A DNA stretch of 32,575 nt, taken from positions 1 to 32,575 of the forward strand of contig NZ_CAKP01000104.1 of NCBI RefSeq assembly GCF_000297115.1. Direction: 5' to 3'. The notes under the pieces are model-generated. The model saw only the letters and a list, made by a program, of their open reading frames with translations. It made no database searches and was not told where the DNA came from. The position numbers were made by a program, and so were the translations under genes. Source of the stretch: Caloramator australicus RC3 (GTDB lineage: Bacteria; Bacillota; Clostridia; Clostridiales; Caloramatoraceae). Every line of letters begins with the position of its first letter. Position 1 is the stretch's first letter. Below, one piece after another: positions 15,708-24,870 of the stretch.

Positions 15708-16499
15708 TTTTGGTATTCTTACTATTATCTCCATATAGTCATCGTATTCCTTGTGTTTATATTCAGCATCTATCCCGTTTTTATTCATTATGTCCTTTAT
15801 AGTATTAGTGATTATCTTAGGATTAATAACCCATTTAAACTTTGGCTTTTCAGTTTTATTTTTTTCTTCCTTTTCCTTTTTTTCTTCTTTTTCATTTAAT
15901 ATTTTTTCAATCAAATCCTCAGTATCCTTTACGTTTAATCCCTTCTCAAGTATTTCCTTTAAAGCCTTTAATTGTAGTTCCTCAGAAGGAAGTTTTAAAA
16001 GAGCCCTAGCATGCCTTTCAGTTAGATTTTCCCTTAAAATTATCTCCTTGACTTTATCAGAGAGCTTTAATATTCTGAGCTTATTGGCAATCGTTGATTG
16101 CTTTTTTCCTATCTTATGGGCAAGCTCCTCCTGAGTAAAGTTATGCTCCTTTATAAGTCTTAAATATCCTTCCGCCTCTTCAATAAAGTTAAGATCCTCC
16201 CTCTGGAGGTTTTCAATAAGGGCAAGGACTGCAGAATCTTTATCGGTAACTTCAACTACAATAGCAGGAATCTCAGTTAAACCTGCAAGCTGTGATGCTC
16301 TAAGTCTTCTTTCTCCAGCTATTAGCTCATAAAAGTTTCCATTTACTCTTCTTACACTTATTGGTTGTAAAACACCATATTCCCTTATGGATTCACTTAG
16401 TTCTAGTAAAGCTTGATCATCAAAGTTCTTCCTGGGTTGATATGTATTTTGTTTTATAAGGTTTATAGGTATGTTGATTATTTCGTTTTCTACCCTCAT
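15702..16499 (-). CDS. noc: Nucleoid occlusion protein Noc (ParB paralogue)
   Basis: ParB-family CTPase that binds dispersed sites and the membrane and blocks division over the nucleoid. It has QNTYQPRKNF, AGERRLRASQLAGL, ALIENLQREDLNFIEEAEGY and the helix-turn-helix FTQEELAHKIGKKQSTIANKLRILKL. A lysine/glutamate-rich linker (about residues 205-225) precedes the C-terminal domain. It lacks ParB's N-terminal ParA-activating tail. The position next to rsmG and separate from parAB is the standard Noc position. It has 265 aa. Confidence 0.9.
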   Translation of the reverse strand: MRVENEIINIPINLIKQNTYQPRKNFDDQALLELSESIREYGVLQPISVRRVNGNFYELIAGERRLRASQLAGLTEIPAIVVEVTDKDSAVLALIENLQREDLNFIEEAEGYLRLIKEHNFTQEELAHKIGKKQSTIANKLRILKLSDKVKEIILRENLTERHARALLKLPSEELQLKALKEILEKGLNVKDTEDLIEKILNEKEEKKEKEEKNKTEKPKFKWVINPKIITNTIKDIMNKNGIDAEYKHKEYDDYMEIIVRIPKK

Positions 16500-16610
16500 T
16501 GCACCATCCCACCGTTTATAAATTTAACTATAATTAAGTTATTCTATAATTATTTTCCTTTTCCTGCTATTTCCCATTCAAATTCGTCAGCCAATATTTT
16601 TATTAATTCG

Positions 16611-17327
16611 TCATCTGATAGGCTTTTTTTCTATTTGAGCTGGCTTTCTTGGATATTTTTTGTCAGTCGGCTTTATTTTTTCGACAATTATTAACTTATG
16701 ATCCATATCATATTCAGGAATGGAGGTAGTTATAATGTCGATAAGTTTTCCTCCTAACGTTCCAATAGCATTTTTTGATTCATTTATTTCCTCTTCTATA
16801 GATGGGCCCTTCATAGCAACAAAATATCCTTTAACCTTAACATAGGGCATACAATATTCAGATAGGACATTCATATGGGCAACTGCCCTCGCTGTTGCTA
16901 TATCAAAGGATTCACGGAAATCATCTTTCCTTGCAAAATCTTCAGCCCTCCCATGGACAGCTTCAATATCTTTAAGACCTAAATTTTGGATTACATCAAT
17001 TAAAAAACTTATTCTTTTTTTTAACGAATCTAAAAGGGTTATCTTTAAAGAAGGGTTAATAATCTTTAAAGGAATTCCAGGAAATCCTGCCCCTGTTCCT
17101 ACATCTATAATTTTTAAATTGTCATTAATTAGTCCACTTTTAACAATAGATATAGAATCTAAAAAATGCTTTTTAACTATTTCTTCATCATCGGTAATAG
17201 CCGTAAGATTGATTTTTTCATTCCATTCCTTCAAAAGCCTCATGTAAATTTCAAACATATCCATCTGTTTGTCATCTAATGTTATGCCATAGCTTTTTGC
17301 ACCATTATATAAAAGCTCCCTATTCAT
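16611..17327 (-). CDS. rsmG: 16S rRNA (guanine-527-N7) methyltransferase RsmG
   Basis: Methylates G527 of 16S rRNA using SAM. The SAM-binding motif is [16 protein letters not shown], followed by [11 protein letters not shown] and VHGRAEDFA, then [18 protein letters not shown]. It ends [15 protein letters not shown], close to the usual C-terminus. The ATG at 17327 (238 aa) has GGGGAAGGAAG before it and overlaps the mnmG stop by a few bases; the longer frame upstream lies in mnmG and is not family-like. Confidence 0.96.
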   Translation of the reverse strand: MNRELLYNGAKSYGITLDDKQMDMFEIYMRLLKEWNEKINLTAITDDEEIVKKHFLDSISIVKSGLINDNLKIIDVGTGAGFPGIPLKIINPSLKITLLDSLKKRISFLIDVIQNLGLKDIEAVHGRAEDFARKDDFRESFDIATARAVAHMNVLSEYCMPYVKVKGYFVAMKGPSIEEEINESKNAIGTLGGKLIDIITTSIPEYDMDHKLIIVEKIKPTDKKYPRKPAQIEKKPIR

Positions 17328-19209
17328 CTTCCTTCCCCTTTTTTCTTCTAATTTGTTCGATATAAACAAGTAAAACAGATATATCAGCAGGCGACACACC
17401 TGATATTCTGGATGCCTGCCCTATATTTTCAGGTCTTATCTTTGAAAGTTTTTGCCTTGCCTCCAGCCTTAACCCCTGAATATCGTCATAGTTTATATAG
17501 GGAGGTATCTTCTTTAATTCAAGCTTTTTAAATTGTTCTACTTGTTCTATTTGTTTTTTAATATAACCTTCATATTTAATCTCAATTTCAACCTCTTCCG
17601 TTACATCCTTTGGAAGGTAAGGCCTTTCTTTGTCGATTTTCTCAATATTTTCATAGGTTATCTCTGGTCTTTTTATAAGCTCATATAGGGTTATTCCACT
17701 TTTTATTTCAGAGCTTCCAATGGATCTTAAAACCTCATTATTCTCCTCTGAAGGAGAAATTACAGTCTTTTTTAATCTTTCGATTTCTTTTTCTATGTTT
17801 TCCTTCCTTCTTAAATACCTTTGATATCTTTCTTCAGTTACAAGTCCAATTTCATAACCCTTTGGAGTTAATCTTAAATCTGCATTATCCTGCCTTAATA
17901 AGAGTCTATACTCGGCTCTGCTTGTCATCATTCTATAGGGTTCATTTGTTCCTTTTGTTACTAAATCATCAATTAAAACTCCAATATAGGCCTCTGATCT
18001 ATCAAGAACAAAAGGTTCCTTTCCCTTTACTTTTAATGCTGCATTTATTCCTGCAATAATCCCCTGAGCTGCTGCCTCCTCATACCCAGAACTTCCATTT
18101 ACCTGACCAGCAAAGAATAAACCTTCAATGTTTTTTAGTTCAAGGCTTAGTTTAAGCTGAGTAGGATCTATGCAGTCATATTCAATTGCATATGCAGTCC
18201 TTAAAATTTCACAATTTTCAAGGCCTGGAATAGACCTATAAACCTGTATTTGAACATCCTCCGGAAGGGAGCTTGACATACCTTGAACATAAAGTTCTTC
18301 TGTGTCCTCACCTTCAGGTTCTATGAATACCTGATGCTTTTCCTTATCAGGAAATTTCATAACTTTGTCCTCAATAGATGGACAATATCTTGGTCCCACA
18401 CCCTCTATAAGTCCTGCAAACAAAGGGGATCTATGTATATTCTGTCTAATTATTTCATGAGTTTTTTCTGTTGTATATGTAAGGTAACATGGAACTTGAT
18501 CCCTTGTTATGTCATCTGACATAAAGGAAAATGGAACTACTCTCTCATCCCCAGGCTGAATAGTCATCTTTGAAAAATCCACTGATCTTCTGTGGATTCT
18601 TGCAGGCGTTCCTGTTTTAAACCTTCTTAAAGTAATTCCTAATTTTTCAAGGCTTTTTGAAAGTTCATTTGCAGGAAAAAGTCCATTAGGTCCTCCGCTA
18701 TAGTTTACCTCTCCTATAAATATCCTTCCCCTTAAATATGTTCCTGTTGTTATAACAAGGGCCTTACATGAAAAATAGGCGCCGTTTTTTGTCTTTATCC
18801 CTTTTACTCTTCCGTCCTCAACATCTATATCAACTACTTCATCTTGCTTTATATAAAGATTTTCCTGTTCCTCCAATGTTTTTTTCATTAGGGTCTGATA
18901 TTTTTTCTTATCAGCCTGGGCCCTAAGTGAATGAACAGCTGGTCCCTTTGAAGTATTCAACATTCTCGATTGAAGGTATGTCTTGTCTATATTTATTCCC
19001 ATCTGTCCTCCAAGGGCATCAATTTCTCTAACAAGATGTCCCTTTGCTGTTCCTCCAATTGATGGGTTACATGGCATTAGAGCAATACTATCTAAATTTA
19101 AAGTTATAACGAGGGTTTTACATCCAAGCCTTGCAGATGCAAGGGCAGCTTCACATCCTGCATGACCTGCCCCGACAACTATAACATCATATTCTCCAGC
19201 GTGATACAT
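17320..19209 (-). CDS. mnmG: tRNA uridine-5-carboxymethylaminomethyl modification enzyme MnmG (GidA)
   Basis: FAD-dependent partner of MnmE that installs cmnm5 or nm5 groups on the wobble uridine of certain tRNAs. The FAD motif [40 protein letters not shown] and the C-terminal helical domain ending near [20 protein letters not shown] are present. The start at 19209 gives [13 protein letters not shown] (629 aa) with GGAGGG at good spacing; another ATG three bases upstream sits too close to it. It follows mnmE by 10 bp. Confidence 0.97.
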   Translation of the reverse strand: MYHAGEYDVIVVGAGHAGCEAALASARLGCKTLVITLNLDSIALMPCNPSIGGTAKGHLVREIDALGGQMGINIDKTYLQSRMLNTSKGPAVHSLRAQADKKKYQTLMKKTLEEQENLYIKQDEVVDIDVEDGRVKGIKTKNGAYFSCKALVITTGTYLRGRIFIGEVNYSGGPNGLFPANELSKSLEKLGITLRRFKTGTPARIHRRSVDFSKMTIQPGDERVVPFSFMSDDITRDQVPCYLTYTTEKTHEIIRQNIHRSPLFAGLIEGVGPRYCPSIEDKVMKFPDKEKHQVFIEPEGEDTEELYVQGMSSSLPEDVQIQVYRSIPGLENCEILRTAYAIEYDCIDPTQLKLSLELKNIEGLFFAGQVNGSSGYEEAAAQGIIAGINAALKVKGKEPFVLDRSEAYIGVLIDDLVTKGTNEPYRMMTSRAEYRLLLRQDNADLRLTPKGYEIGLVTEERYQRYLRRKENIEKEIERLKKTVISPSEENNEVLRSIGSSEIKSGITLYELIKRPEITYENIEKIDKERPYLPKDVTEEVEIEIKYEGYIKKQIEQVEQFKKLELKKIPPYINYDDIQGLRLEARQKLSKIRPENIGQASRISGVSPADISVLLVYIEQIRRKKGKEDE

Positions 19210-19219
19210 CATATCCCTC

Positions 19220-20596
19220 CTATTTTCCAATGCAAAAATCACAAAAGATCCTATCTATAATATCCTCAGCAACTATATTTCCTGTAATTTCCCCAAGCTT
19301 TAAATAACTATCCTTTAACTCTACCGATGCAAGGTCAAGTGGAAGTCCACTTTTTATAGTTTCTATCCCTTTAACTATGCTTTCCTTTGCCTTTACAAGT
19401 GCATCCTTATGCCTTACATTTGTAACTAATATTTCATTCTTAGAAGAAACCCTTCCTTCAAAAACAAGATCAACTATCGCTTTTTTAATCTCGTCTATAC
19501 CATGTTCCTTCTTAACAGATGCATTTACAACATGTTTAAACCTACCTTTTACATAATCAACATCTATTGCAGTCGGAAGATCCATTTTATTTAAAATGGC
19601 AATAACATTTTTCCCCTTAATTAAATCGATTATCTCCTCATCTTCTTTTTCTAAAGGCCTTGATGCATCTAACATAAAGAGTATAAGGTCGGCATTTTGA
19701 AGATACTCCTTAGATTTTTCCACCCCAATATTTTCTACTATATCATCGGTTTTTCTGATACCTGCAGTATCAACAAGAACTATTGGAACACCATCGATAT
19801 TTATATACTCTTCTATAACATCCCTTGTAGTTCCAGGAATATCCGTAACTATTGCTCTTTTTTCCTCTAAAAGTGCATTAAGAAGGGAGGACTTTCCTAC
19901 ATTAGGTTTACCAACTATCGTCGTTCTAAGACCTTCCCTAAATATTTTTCCGCTTTCTGCATTTTTAATTAAATAATCTATTTCTGAAACTATAAATTGT
20001 AGATCAGAAACTAACTTGTTTACAACAAGCTCATCTACATCATCCTCTGGAAAATCAACAGTGGCCTCAATATGGGCAAGACATCCTAAAAGCTTATCCA
20101 TAAGAGAATTTATCTTTTGTGAAAGTTTTCCCTTAAGCTGATTTACTGCAAGGTTTAAGCTATCGTCCGTCTTTGCCCTTATAAGGTCTATTACTGCCTC
20201 TGCCTGGGATAAATCAATTCTTCCATTTAAAAATGCCCTTTTCGTAAATTCCCCAGGTTCAGCAAGCCTTGCACCGCTCTTTAGAACCACCGATAAAACC
20301 TTTTTTACAGCTAAAACTCCTCCGTGACAATTTATTTCTACAATATCCTCCCTTGTATATGTATTCGGTGCTTTCATATAACTTAATATAACTTCGTCTA
20401 TTATCTCATTTGTTTCAGGATCAACTATATATCCATAAGCCATAGAATAGCTTCTCATTTCTTTAATATCTTTACCCTTGGCACTTTTAAAAACTTTTGA
20501 TGCTATTTCAAGGCTTTTATCACCAGATAATCTTACAATCCCTATTCCACCTTCTCCTATTGCCGTAGATATTGCAGCTATAGTATCGTTAAGCAT
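19220..20596 (-). CDS. mnmE: tRNA modification GTPase MnmE (TrmE)
   Basis: Acts with MnmG in wobble-uridine modification. The N-terminal folate-binding domain contains [15 protein letters not shown] and [20 protein letters not shown]. The inserted G domain has G1 [10 protein letters not shown]2 [10 protein letters not shown]3 DTAGI and G4 NKMD. The C-terminal CIGK carries the essential cysteine. It has 458 aa. It has its own promoter behind the jag terminator. Confidence 0.98.
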   Translation of the reverse strand: MLNDTIAAISTAIGEGGIGIVRLSGDKSLEIASKVFKSAKGKDIKEMRSYSMAYGYIVDPETNEIIDEVILSYMKAPNTYTREDIVEINCHGGVLAVKKVLSVVLKSGARLAEPGEFTKRAFLNGRIDLSQAEAVIDLIRAKTDDSLNLAVNQLKGKLSQKINSLMDKLLGCLAHIEATVDFPEDDVDELVVNKLVSDLQFIVSEIDYLIKNAESGKIFREGLRTTIVGKPNVGKSSLLNALLEEKRAIVTDIPGTTRDVIEEYINIDGVPIVLVDTAGIRKTDDIVENIGVEKSKEYLQNADLILFMLDASRPLEKEDEEIIDLIKGKNVIAILNKMDLPTAIDVDYVKGRFKHVVNASVKKEHGIDEIKKAIVDLVFEGRVSSKNEILVTNVRHKDALVKAKESIVKGIETIKSGLPLDLASVELKDSYLKLGEITGNIVAEDIIDRIFCDFCIGK

Positions 20597-20631
20597 CCTT
20601 TCACCTTCTTTATTTTGTTTATTTGATTTAT

Positions 20632-20658
20632 ATTATACCAAATTAAAAAGTTTTTCAA
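20632..20658 (-). promoter_or_regulatory. Candidate promoter of mnmE-mnmG-rsmG
   Basis: The minus strand has TGGTATAAT, an extended -10 box (20632-20637 plus TG), and TTGAAA 15 bases upstream. It lies between the jag terminator and the mnmE start. Confidence 0.5.
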
Positions 20659-20684
20659 TCAAAAAAGAGGCTTAAAGCCTCTTT
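20658..20684 (-). terminator. Terminator of the rpmH-rnpA-yidD-yidC-jag operon
   Basis: Ten-base perfect arms AAAGAGGCTT and AAGCCTCTTT around one base, followed on the minus strand by T6. It overlaps the end of jag. Confidence 0.88.
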
Positions 20685-21312
20685 ATTTTTTTAAATCGAT
20701 GACAACTTTTCTAAAGGGTTCTTCACCTATGCTATAAGTAGTTACATCAGGATGATTTTGTAGTGCTGCATGTATAATTCTTCTTTCGTATGGATTCATT
20801 GGCTCAAGGGTAATGCTCTTATTATATCTTTTTACCTTATAAGCTAATCTATTTGCAAGCCTTATTAAGGTTTCTTCCCTCTTTTTTCTGTAATTTTGTG
20901 TATCTAATAAAACCTTCTTAAATTCATTTTCTCCACTATCTTTGTTTATAACAAGACTAAGTAGATACTGAAGGGCATCTAAAGTCTCTCCCCTATGGCC
21001 TATCAAAGCTCCCATTTTAGGCCCCACAAGATTAACCTTTAAAATGTCATCTTCATCCTTAATCTGAATTTCACATTTGATTCCCATTTTATCAAGAACA
21101 TCCCTTAAAAAAGACTTTGCAATAGCTTCATAATCCTTTTTTATAGTAAGTCTTACCTTTGCAGGCTTTGCACCTATAATTCCAAATACACCTTTGCTAC
21201 CTTCATCTAAAATTTCAATATCCACCTTATCCCTTGTTACCCCTAATTCCTTTAACCCATTTTCAATGGCGCTTTCTACATTCTTTCCTATCGCCTCAAT
21301 CCATTTTTTCAT
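20683..21312 (-). CDS. jag: RNA-binding protein Jag (KhpB/EloR, SpoIIIJ-associated)
   Basis: RNA-binding regulator linked to cell elongation and partner of KhpA in other Firmicutes. Three domains: Jag_N (about residues 1-50), KH (GALIGHRGETLDALQYLLSLVIN, about 110-135) and R3H (RRIIHAALQNHPDVTTYSIGEEPFRKVVI at the end). It has 209 aa, shorter in the N-terminal linker than some relatives. It follows yidC, as is general in Firmicutes. Confidence 0.95.
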   Translation of the reverse strand: MKKWIEAIGKNVESAIENGLKELGVTRDKVDIEILDEGSKGVFGIIGAKPAKVRLTIKKDYEAIAKSFLRDVLDKMGIKCEIQIKDEDDILKVNLVGPKMGALIGHRGETLDALQYLLSLVINKDSGENEFKKVLLDTQNYRKKREETLIRLANRLAYKVKRYNKSITLEPMNPYERRIIHAALQNHPDVTTYSIGEEPFRKVVIDLKK

Positions 21313-21324
21313 ATATTCACCACC

Positions 21325-21993
21325 CTATTGCAGCTTTGCCTCTTCCTTATGCCTTATTCTATTGATTATAAAATACTGCTGGAGTATTTGAATGACGTTA
21401 CTTATTATCCAGTATAAAACAACCCCTGCCTGGAATTTAAAGAACATAACTACGAATAAAATTGACATATAAAGATTCATTTTTCTTTGCTGCTGTGCTG
21501 AAGGATCATCTCCCTTAGGAGCAGTCATAACCCCCATCAAATAGCTTGATAAACCAGATAAAATAGGTAATATAAATGTTCTATCATATGATCCTAAACT
21601 CTCTACCCACAAAAAGCCAACGTCCTTAAATCCTTGAATATTTGCTACAACATAATACATAGCAATAATAATTGGCCATTGAATTAAAAATAAAAGACAT
21701 CCAGATAAAGGATTTGTCCCGCTTTCCTTATAAAGCTTCATCTGCTCCTCTTGCATCTTTTGAGGGTCATTCTTATATTTTTCTTGAATTTCCTTTAATT
21801 TAGGCTGCATTTTTTGAATCATTATGCTTGATTTAGTTTGGCTTATTGTTAAGGGTAATAAAATAGTCTTTATTATAGCAGTAAATATAACAAGATCCAA
21901 AAAATAAGCAAGACTTAAATTAGATACATAAGTTGTTACAAAACCATGTATACCATTAAAAAATAAAGTCATCGGTTTAACTAAAAAATTCAA
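21325..21993 (-). CDS. yidC: Membrane protein insertase YidC (SpoIIIJ/OxaA type)
   Basis: Inserts proteins into the cytoplasmic membrane. It has five membrane segments, the cytoplasmic coiled region TKSSIMIQKMQPKLKEIQEKYKNDPQKMQEEQMKLYKE and the conserved NPLSGCLLFLIQWPIIIAMYY. The start is a TTG supported by AGGGAGG seven bases upstream; the first ATG would remove part of the first helix. It has 222 aa and no lipoprotein signal peptide. The groove arginine conserved in Bacillus SpoIIIJ is a lysine here (AIIKTILLP). Confidence 0.95.
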   Translation of the reverse strand: MNFLVKPMTLFFNGIHGFVTTYVSNLSLAYFLDLVIFTAIIKTILLPLTISQTKSSIMIQKMQPKLKEIQEKYKNDPQKMQEEQMKLYKESGTNPLSGCLLFLIQWPIIIAMYYVVANIQGFKDVGFLWVESLGSYDRTFILPILSGLSSYLMGVMTAPKGDDPSAQQQRKMNLYMSILFVVMFFKFQAGVVLYWIISNVIQILQQYFIINRIRHKEEAKLQ

Positions 21994-22025
21994 AGGTTTG
22001 ACCTCCCTTTTTGAAAATTTAGAAT

Positions 22026-22235
22026 TTAAGGAACAGGGTCATACCCACCAGGATGCAGTGGGTGACATTTTAATATCCTTTTTATAGATAAAACAGAGCC
22101 TTTAATGGCACCGTATTTTTCGATAGCCTCAAGGGAATACTGGGAACATGTTGGACAAAATCTGCAGCTTGGCGGCTTCATTGGGGATATATATCTTCTA
22201 TAAAATTTTATCAAAAAAATTAAAATTTTTTTCAT
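22026..22235 (-). CDS. yidD: Membrane protein insertion efficiency factor YidD
   Basis: Small amphipathic protein that assists YidC-dependent insertion. The family pattern [40 protein letters not shown] and the C-terminal [12 protein letters not shown] are complete in 69 aa. Its ATG follows the rnpA stop directly, so translation is coupled. Confidence 0.97.
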   Translation of the reverse strand: MKKILIFLIKFYRRYISPMKPPSCRFCPTCSQYSLEAIEKYGAIKGSVLSIKRILKCHPLHPGGYDPVP

Positions 22236-22580
22236 CTACACACCTTCTTTTAATATACCAGCCTTTTTAAGAAGATTAAATATAGATCCTTCAATATCAT
22301 AAAAATTTGACTTTGCTGCCTTTCCCCTTGCAACAAAAACAATATCATGTCCAACTTTAAACTTATCTTTATTAATCCTAAAGGCTTCTTTAATTAACCT
22401 TTTTACCCTGTTTCTAACTACACTTTTTCCTATTTTTTTACTTACTGATATTCCAACTCGATTCATGTTGCTCCTGTTTTTAAAGACATATACCACCAGT
22501 GTGTCATCGCTGTAGGACTTTCCTCTATTATATATGAGTCGAAAATGCCTGTTTTTTCGAATTCTTTCTTCTTTTTTCAT
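22236..22580 (-). CDS. rnpA: Ribonuclease P protein component
   Basis: Protein subunit that helps the RNase P RNA bind pre-tRNA. It starts [23 protein letters not shown] and has the RNR signature [21 protein letters not shown]. The ATG at 22580 (114 aa) is chosen since GGGGA lies six bases upstream; the longer frame begins before the rpmH stop region and has no ribosome site. It sits between rpmH and yidD. Confidence 0.97.
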   Translation of the reverse strand: MKKEERIRKNRHFRLIYNRGKSYSDDTLVVYVFKNRSNMNRVGISVSKKIGKSVVRNRVKRLIKEAFRINKDKFKVGHDIVFVARGKAAKSNFYDIEGSIFNLLKKAGILKEGV

Positions 22581-22633
22581 CATGTTTCCCCATTTCAGCC
22601 TAAAATTGCACAAAAAGGCCACATAACGCGGCC

Positions 22634-22768
22634 TTATGCAGTCAATCTCTTTCTTCCCTTCATTCTTCTTCTTTTAAGAACTTTTCTTCCATTTCTTGTT
22701 TTCATTCTCTTTCTGAAGCCATGTTCCTTTTTTCTTTGTCTTTTCTTTGGTTGGAATGTTCTTAACAT
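22634..22768 (-). CDS. rpmH: 50S ribosomal protein L34
   Basis: Very basic 44-aa protein: [22 protein letters not shown], then a lysine/arginine-rich end [12 protein letters not shown]. The ATG at 22768 has GGGGGTG upstream. It is the first gene left of oriC and begins the operon down to jag. Confidence 0.98.
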   Translation of the reverse strand: MLRTFQPKKRQRKKEHGFRKRMKTRNGRKVLKRRRMKGRKRLTA

Positions 22769-22838
22769 CGCTTGCACCCCCTTCTTATATTTATCTATAG
22801 TTAATGGGCATATTACTACATTATACTTTACTATTAAG

Positions 22839-22867
22839 ATTATATATGTATCATTAAAAGCTGTCAA
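22839..22867 (-). promoter_or_regulatory. Consensus promoter of the rpmH operon
   Basis: On the minus strand TTGACA (22862-22867), exactly 17 bases, then TATAAT (22839-22844): both boxes match the housekeeping consensus fully. It drives rpmH and the downstream ribosome and membrane-insertion genes away from oriC. Confidence 0.9.
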
Positions 22868-23193
22868 GAAATTTACAGTTGTTAATAATCTTAAAAATTC
22901 ATTGTGTTTTTTGTGGATAACTATTGTAATAATATATTATATTTGATAATATATTAATGCATATCCACAAAATCTGTGAATAACTTATATTTTATTCTGT
23001 GCTAAAAAGTTATTCACAATCTGTGGACAAAGTTGTGTATAACTTATTTAAAATTTCACGTAATTATAATTAAAATCTAGATTTTTTGTTGTTAGTAATG
23101 TTAATAATCAATTTGTTGATATTGTTGAAAGTTAATTTTTGACTTAAAATATTAACAAATTAACAGATTTGTGAATAACTTTGTTCCATCATG

Positions 23194-23222
23194 TCAACAT
23201 TTTTTATTGTAGATTTTATAAT
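23194..23222 (+). promoter_or_regulatory. Candidate dnaA promoter
   Basis: TATAAT at 23217-23222 with TCAACA (four of six bases of the -35 consensus) 17 bases upstream. A full DnaA box begins at the last base of the -10 element, which suggests autorepression by DnaA. Confidence 0.55.
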
Positions 23223-23261
23223 GTGGATAATTATGTTAACATATACTAGGGAGGAAATTTT

Positions 23262-24599
23262 ATGGACAATCTTCTTGAAATTTGGGAAAAAACTCAAGAA
23301 ATTGTTAAAGCAGAGTTATCACCACTTGGTTTTAACACATGGATAAAATGCATTGATCCCCTTAAAATCACTAATGAAACAATATTTCTTCTTGCTCCAA
23401 ACGAATTTACAAAGGGCGTTTTAGATGTAAGATATAAAGATCTTATAGCAAATGCCATAAAACTAGTTACTTCTAAAAAATATGAAATAAGGTTTGTCCT
23501 TTCAACGGATGAAATAAATTCTAATGAAAACAATCAAAATCAAAAGAAAAGGGAAAGACAAGAAGAAATATCCACATCTATGCTCAATCCAAAGTATACC
23601 TTTGAAACCTTTGTGGTTGGTAATAGCAATAGATTTGCTCATGCAGCATCCTTGGCTGTTGCTGAAGCTCCTGCAAAGGCATATAATCCTTTATTTATAT
23701 ATGGTGGAGTTGGTCTTGGTAAAACTCACCTTATGCATGCTATAGGCCATTATATATTAATGAATAATCCCTCTGCAAAGGTAGTTTACGTTTCATCCGA
23801 AAAGTTTACTAATGAGCTTATAAATGCTATAAAGGATGATAAAAACGAGGAGTTCAGAAATAAATATAGAAACGTAGATGTTCTTCTAATCGACGACATT
23901 CAGTTCATAGCCGGGAAGGAAAGAACCCAAGAAGAGTTTTTCCATACATTTAATTCTTTATATGAAGCAAATAAGCAGATCATAATCTCCAGCGATAGGC
24001 CTCCAAAGGAAATACCAACTCTTGAAGACAGGCTACGTTCCAGGTTTGAGTGGGGACTTATTGCAGATATTCAACCGCCTGATTTTGAAACAAGAATAGC
24101 AATATTAAAGAAAAAGGCCGACATGGAAAACCTAAGCATACCAAACGAAGTTATGGTCTACGTTGCTAATAAAATACAATCCAACATTAGAGAACTCGAA
24201 GGGGCTCTTATAAGAATAGTTGCTTATTCTTCATTAACTAATAAGGAGATAAGCGTTGAACTTGCATCAGAAGCACTAAGAGATTTTATTTCCAACAAAA
24301 ATGCAAAGCAAATTACAATAGAACTTATAATGGATGTGGTTGCAAGCTACTATAATTTAAGACCTGAGGATTTCAAATCTCAAAAAAGAACTAAAAATGT
24401 AGCCTTTCCAAGGCAGATAGCTATGTTCCTTGCAAGAAAATTGACTGATCTTTCTTTGCCCAAAATAGGTGAGGAGTTCGGAGGAAGAGACCACACTACC
24501 GTTATACATGCCTACGAAAAAATCAATGAAGGGTATGAAAAGGATCAAAATCTTAAGGAAACTATAGACGAACTTATAAGAAAAATAAATCAAAAATAA
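23262..24599 (+). CDS. dnaA: Chromosomal replication initiator DnaA
   Basis: AAA+ initiator that binds DnaA boxes, melts oriC and loads the helicase. Domain I (about residues 1-80) is followed by a short polar linker (85-105), the AAA+ domain with Walker [10 protein letters not shown] (148-156) and Walker B LLIDDIQF (208-215), and the DNA-binding domain with the signature [15 protein letters not shown] near the end. It has 445 aa. GGGAGG precedes the ATG. DnaA boxes flank the gene on both sides. Confidence 0.99.
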   Translation: MDNLLEIWEKTQEIVKAELSPLGFNTWIKCIDPLKITNETIFLLAPNEFTKGVLDVRYKDLIANAIKLVTSKKYEIRFVLSTDEINSNENNQNQKKRERQEEISTSMLNPKYTFETFVVGNSNRFAHAASLAVAEAPAKAYNPLFIYGGVGLGKTHLMHAIGHYILMNNPSAKVVYVSSEKFTNELINAIKDDKNEEFRNKYRNVDVLLIDDIQFIAGKERTQEEFFHTFNSLYEANKQIIISSDRPPKEIPTLEDRLRSRFEWGLIADIQPPDFETRIAILKKKADMENLSIPNEVMVYVANKIQSNIRELEGALIRIVAYSSLTNKEISVELASEALRDFISNKNAKQITIELIMDVVASYYNLRPEDFKSQKRTKNVAFPRQIAMFLARKLTDLSLPKIGEEFGGRDHTTVIHAYEKINEGYEKDQNLKETIDELIRKINQK

Positions 24600-24669
24600 T
24601 CAACAATATGTTGATTTAAAATTTAATAATCTGTTGATAAACTAAATAAGCAATTTTTAAACTGAATTA

Positions 24670-24718
24670 TGTGGATAATTAATGCGAGACTAAACCGCAT
24701 TATCCACAATTTTTTATT
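24670..24718 (+). terminator. dnaA terminator built from two inverted DnaA boxes
   Basis: TGTGGATAA...TGCG pairs with CGCATTATCCACA (with a four-base bulge), followed by AATTTTTTATT. Each arm contains a full DnaA box, so the same sequence can be a terminator and a DnaA-binding site. Confidence 0.55.
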
Positions 24719-24753
24719 AAATAAATCTCTTGATTTTTAATATTTAGATAGAC

Positions 24754-24795
24754 TTATCAACATTTTCACAGCCCTTATTACTATTACTACTACTT
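24754..24795 (+). other. DnaA-trio origin unwinding element
   Basis: A near-consensus DnaA box TTATCAACA (24754-24762), a weak second box ending at 24770, a short GCCC segment, then seven consecutive triplets (24775-24795): six TTA or CTA and one CTT. On the opposite strand this reads 3'-(A/G)AT-5' repeats, the DnaA-trio at which DnaA filaments form on single-stranded DNA in Bacillus subtilis. Confidence 0.75.
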
Positions 24796-24870
24796 TTTGT
24801 CCTATATAATATCCTCTATAAAAAATACTTTAAAAATTTATCCACTGTGGATAAAAAGGAGGTTAGTAAA

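Larger units (their letters stand above)
22769..23261. other. oriC, upstream DnaA-box cluster (rpmH-dnaA intergenic region)
   Basis: AT-rich gap of about 490 bp without genes. Matches to the DnaA box TTATNCACA on either strand lie at 22912-22920, 22975-22983, 23010-23018, 23034-23042, 23170-23178 and 23222-23230; weaker ones at 22961-22969 and 23022-23030 (one mismatch each). The stretch 23090-23165 between box groups is almost free of G and C. With the dnaA-dnaN region it forms a bipartite origin as in Bacillus. Confidence 0.92.
24600..24870. other. oriC, downstream part with DnaA boxes and unwinding region
   Basis: The dnaA-dnaN gap. DnaA boxes lie at 24670-24678 and 24700-24708 (inverted to each other) and 24846-24854, with near matches at 24632-24640, 24754-24762 and 24838-24846. 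A DnaA-trio tract (24775-24795) follows the 24754 box. A TATAAT at 24805-24810 may be the dnaN -10 element; no convincing -35 is seen. Confidence 0.88.

Noticed and set aside
13404-16499. parB and noc as a recent gene duplication
   Set aside because: Both are ancient paralogues with clearly different N-termini and DNA-binding helices, and their arrangement is usual in Firmicutes.
16542-16610. Short open frame after rsmG on the minus strand ending in DEFEWEIAGKGK
   Set aside because: It has no start codon or ribosome site, and rsmG already ends with a normal C-terminus; a seven-A run before the stop could allow slippage but the -1 product does not enter this frame.
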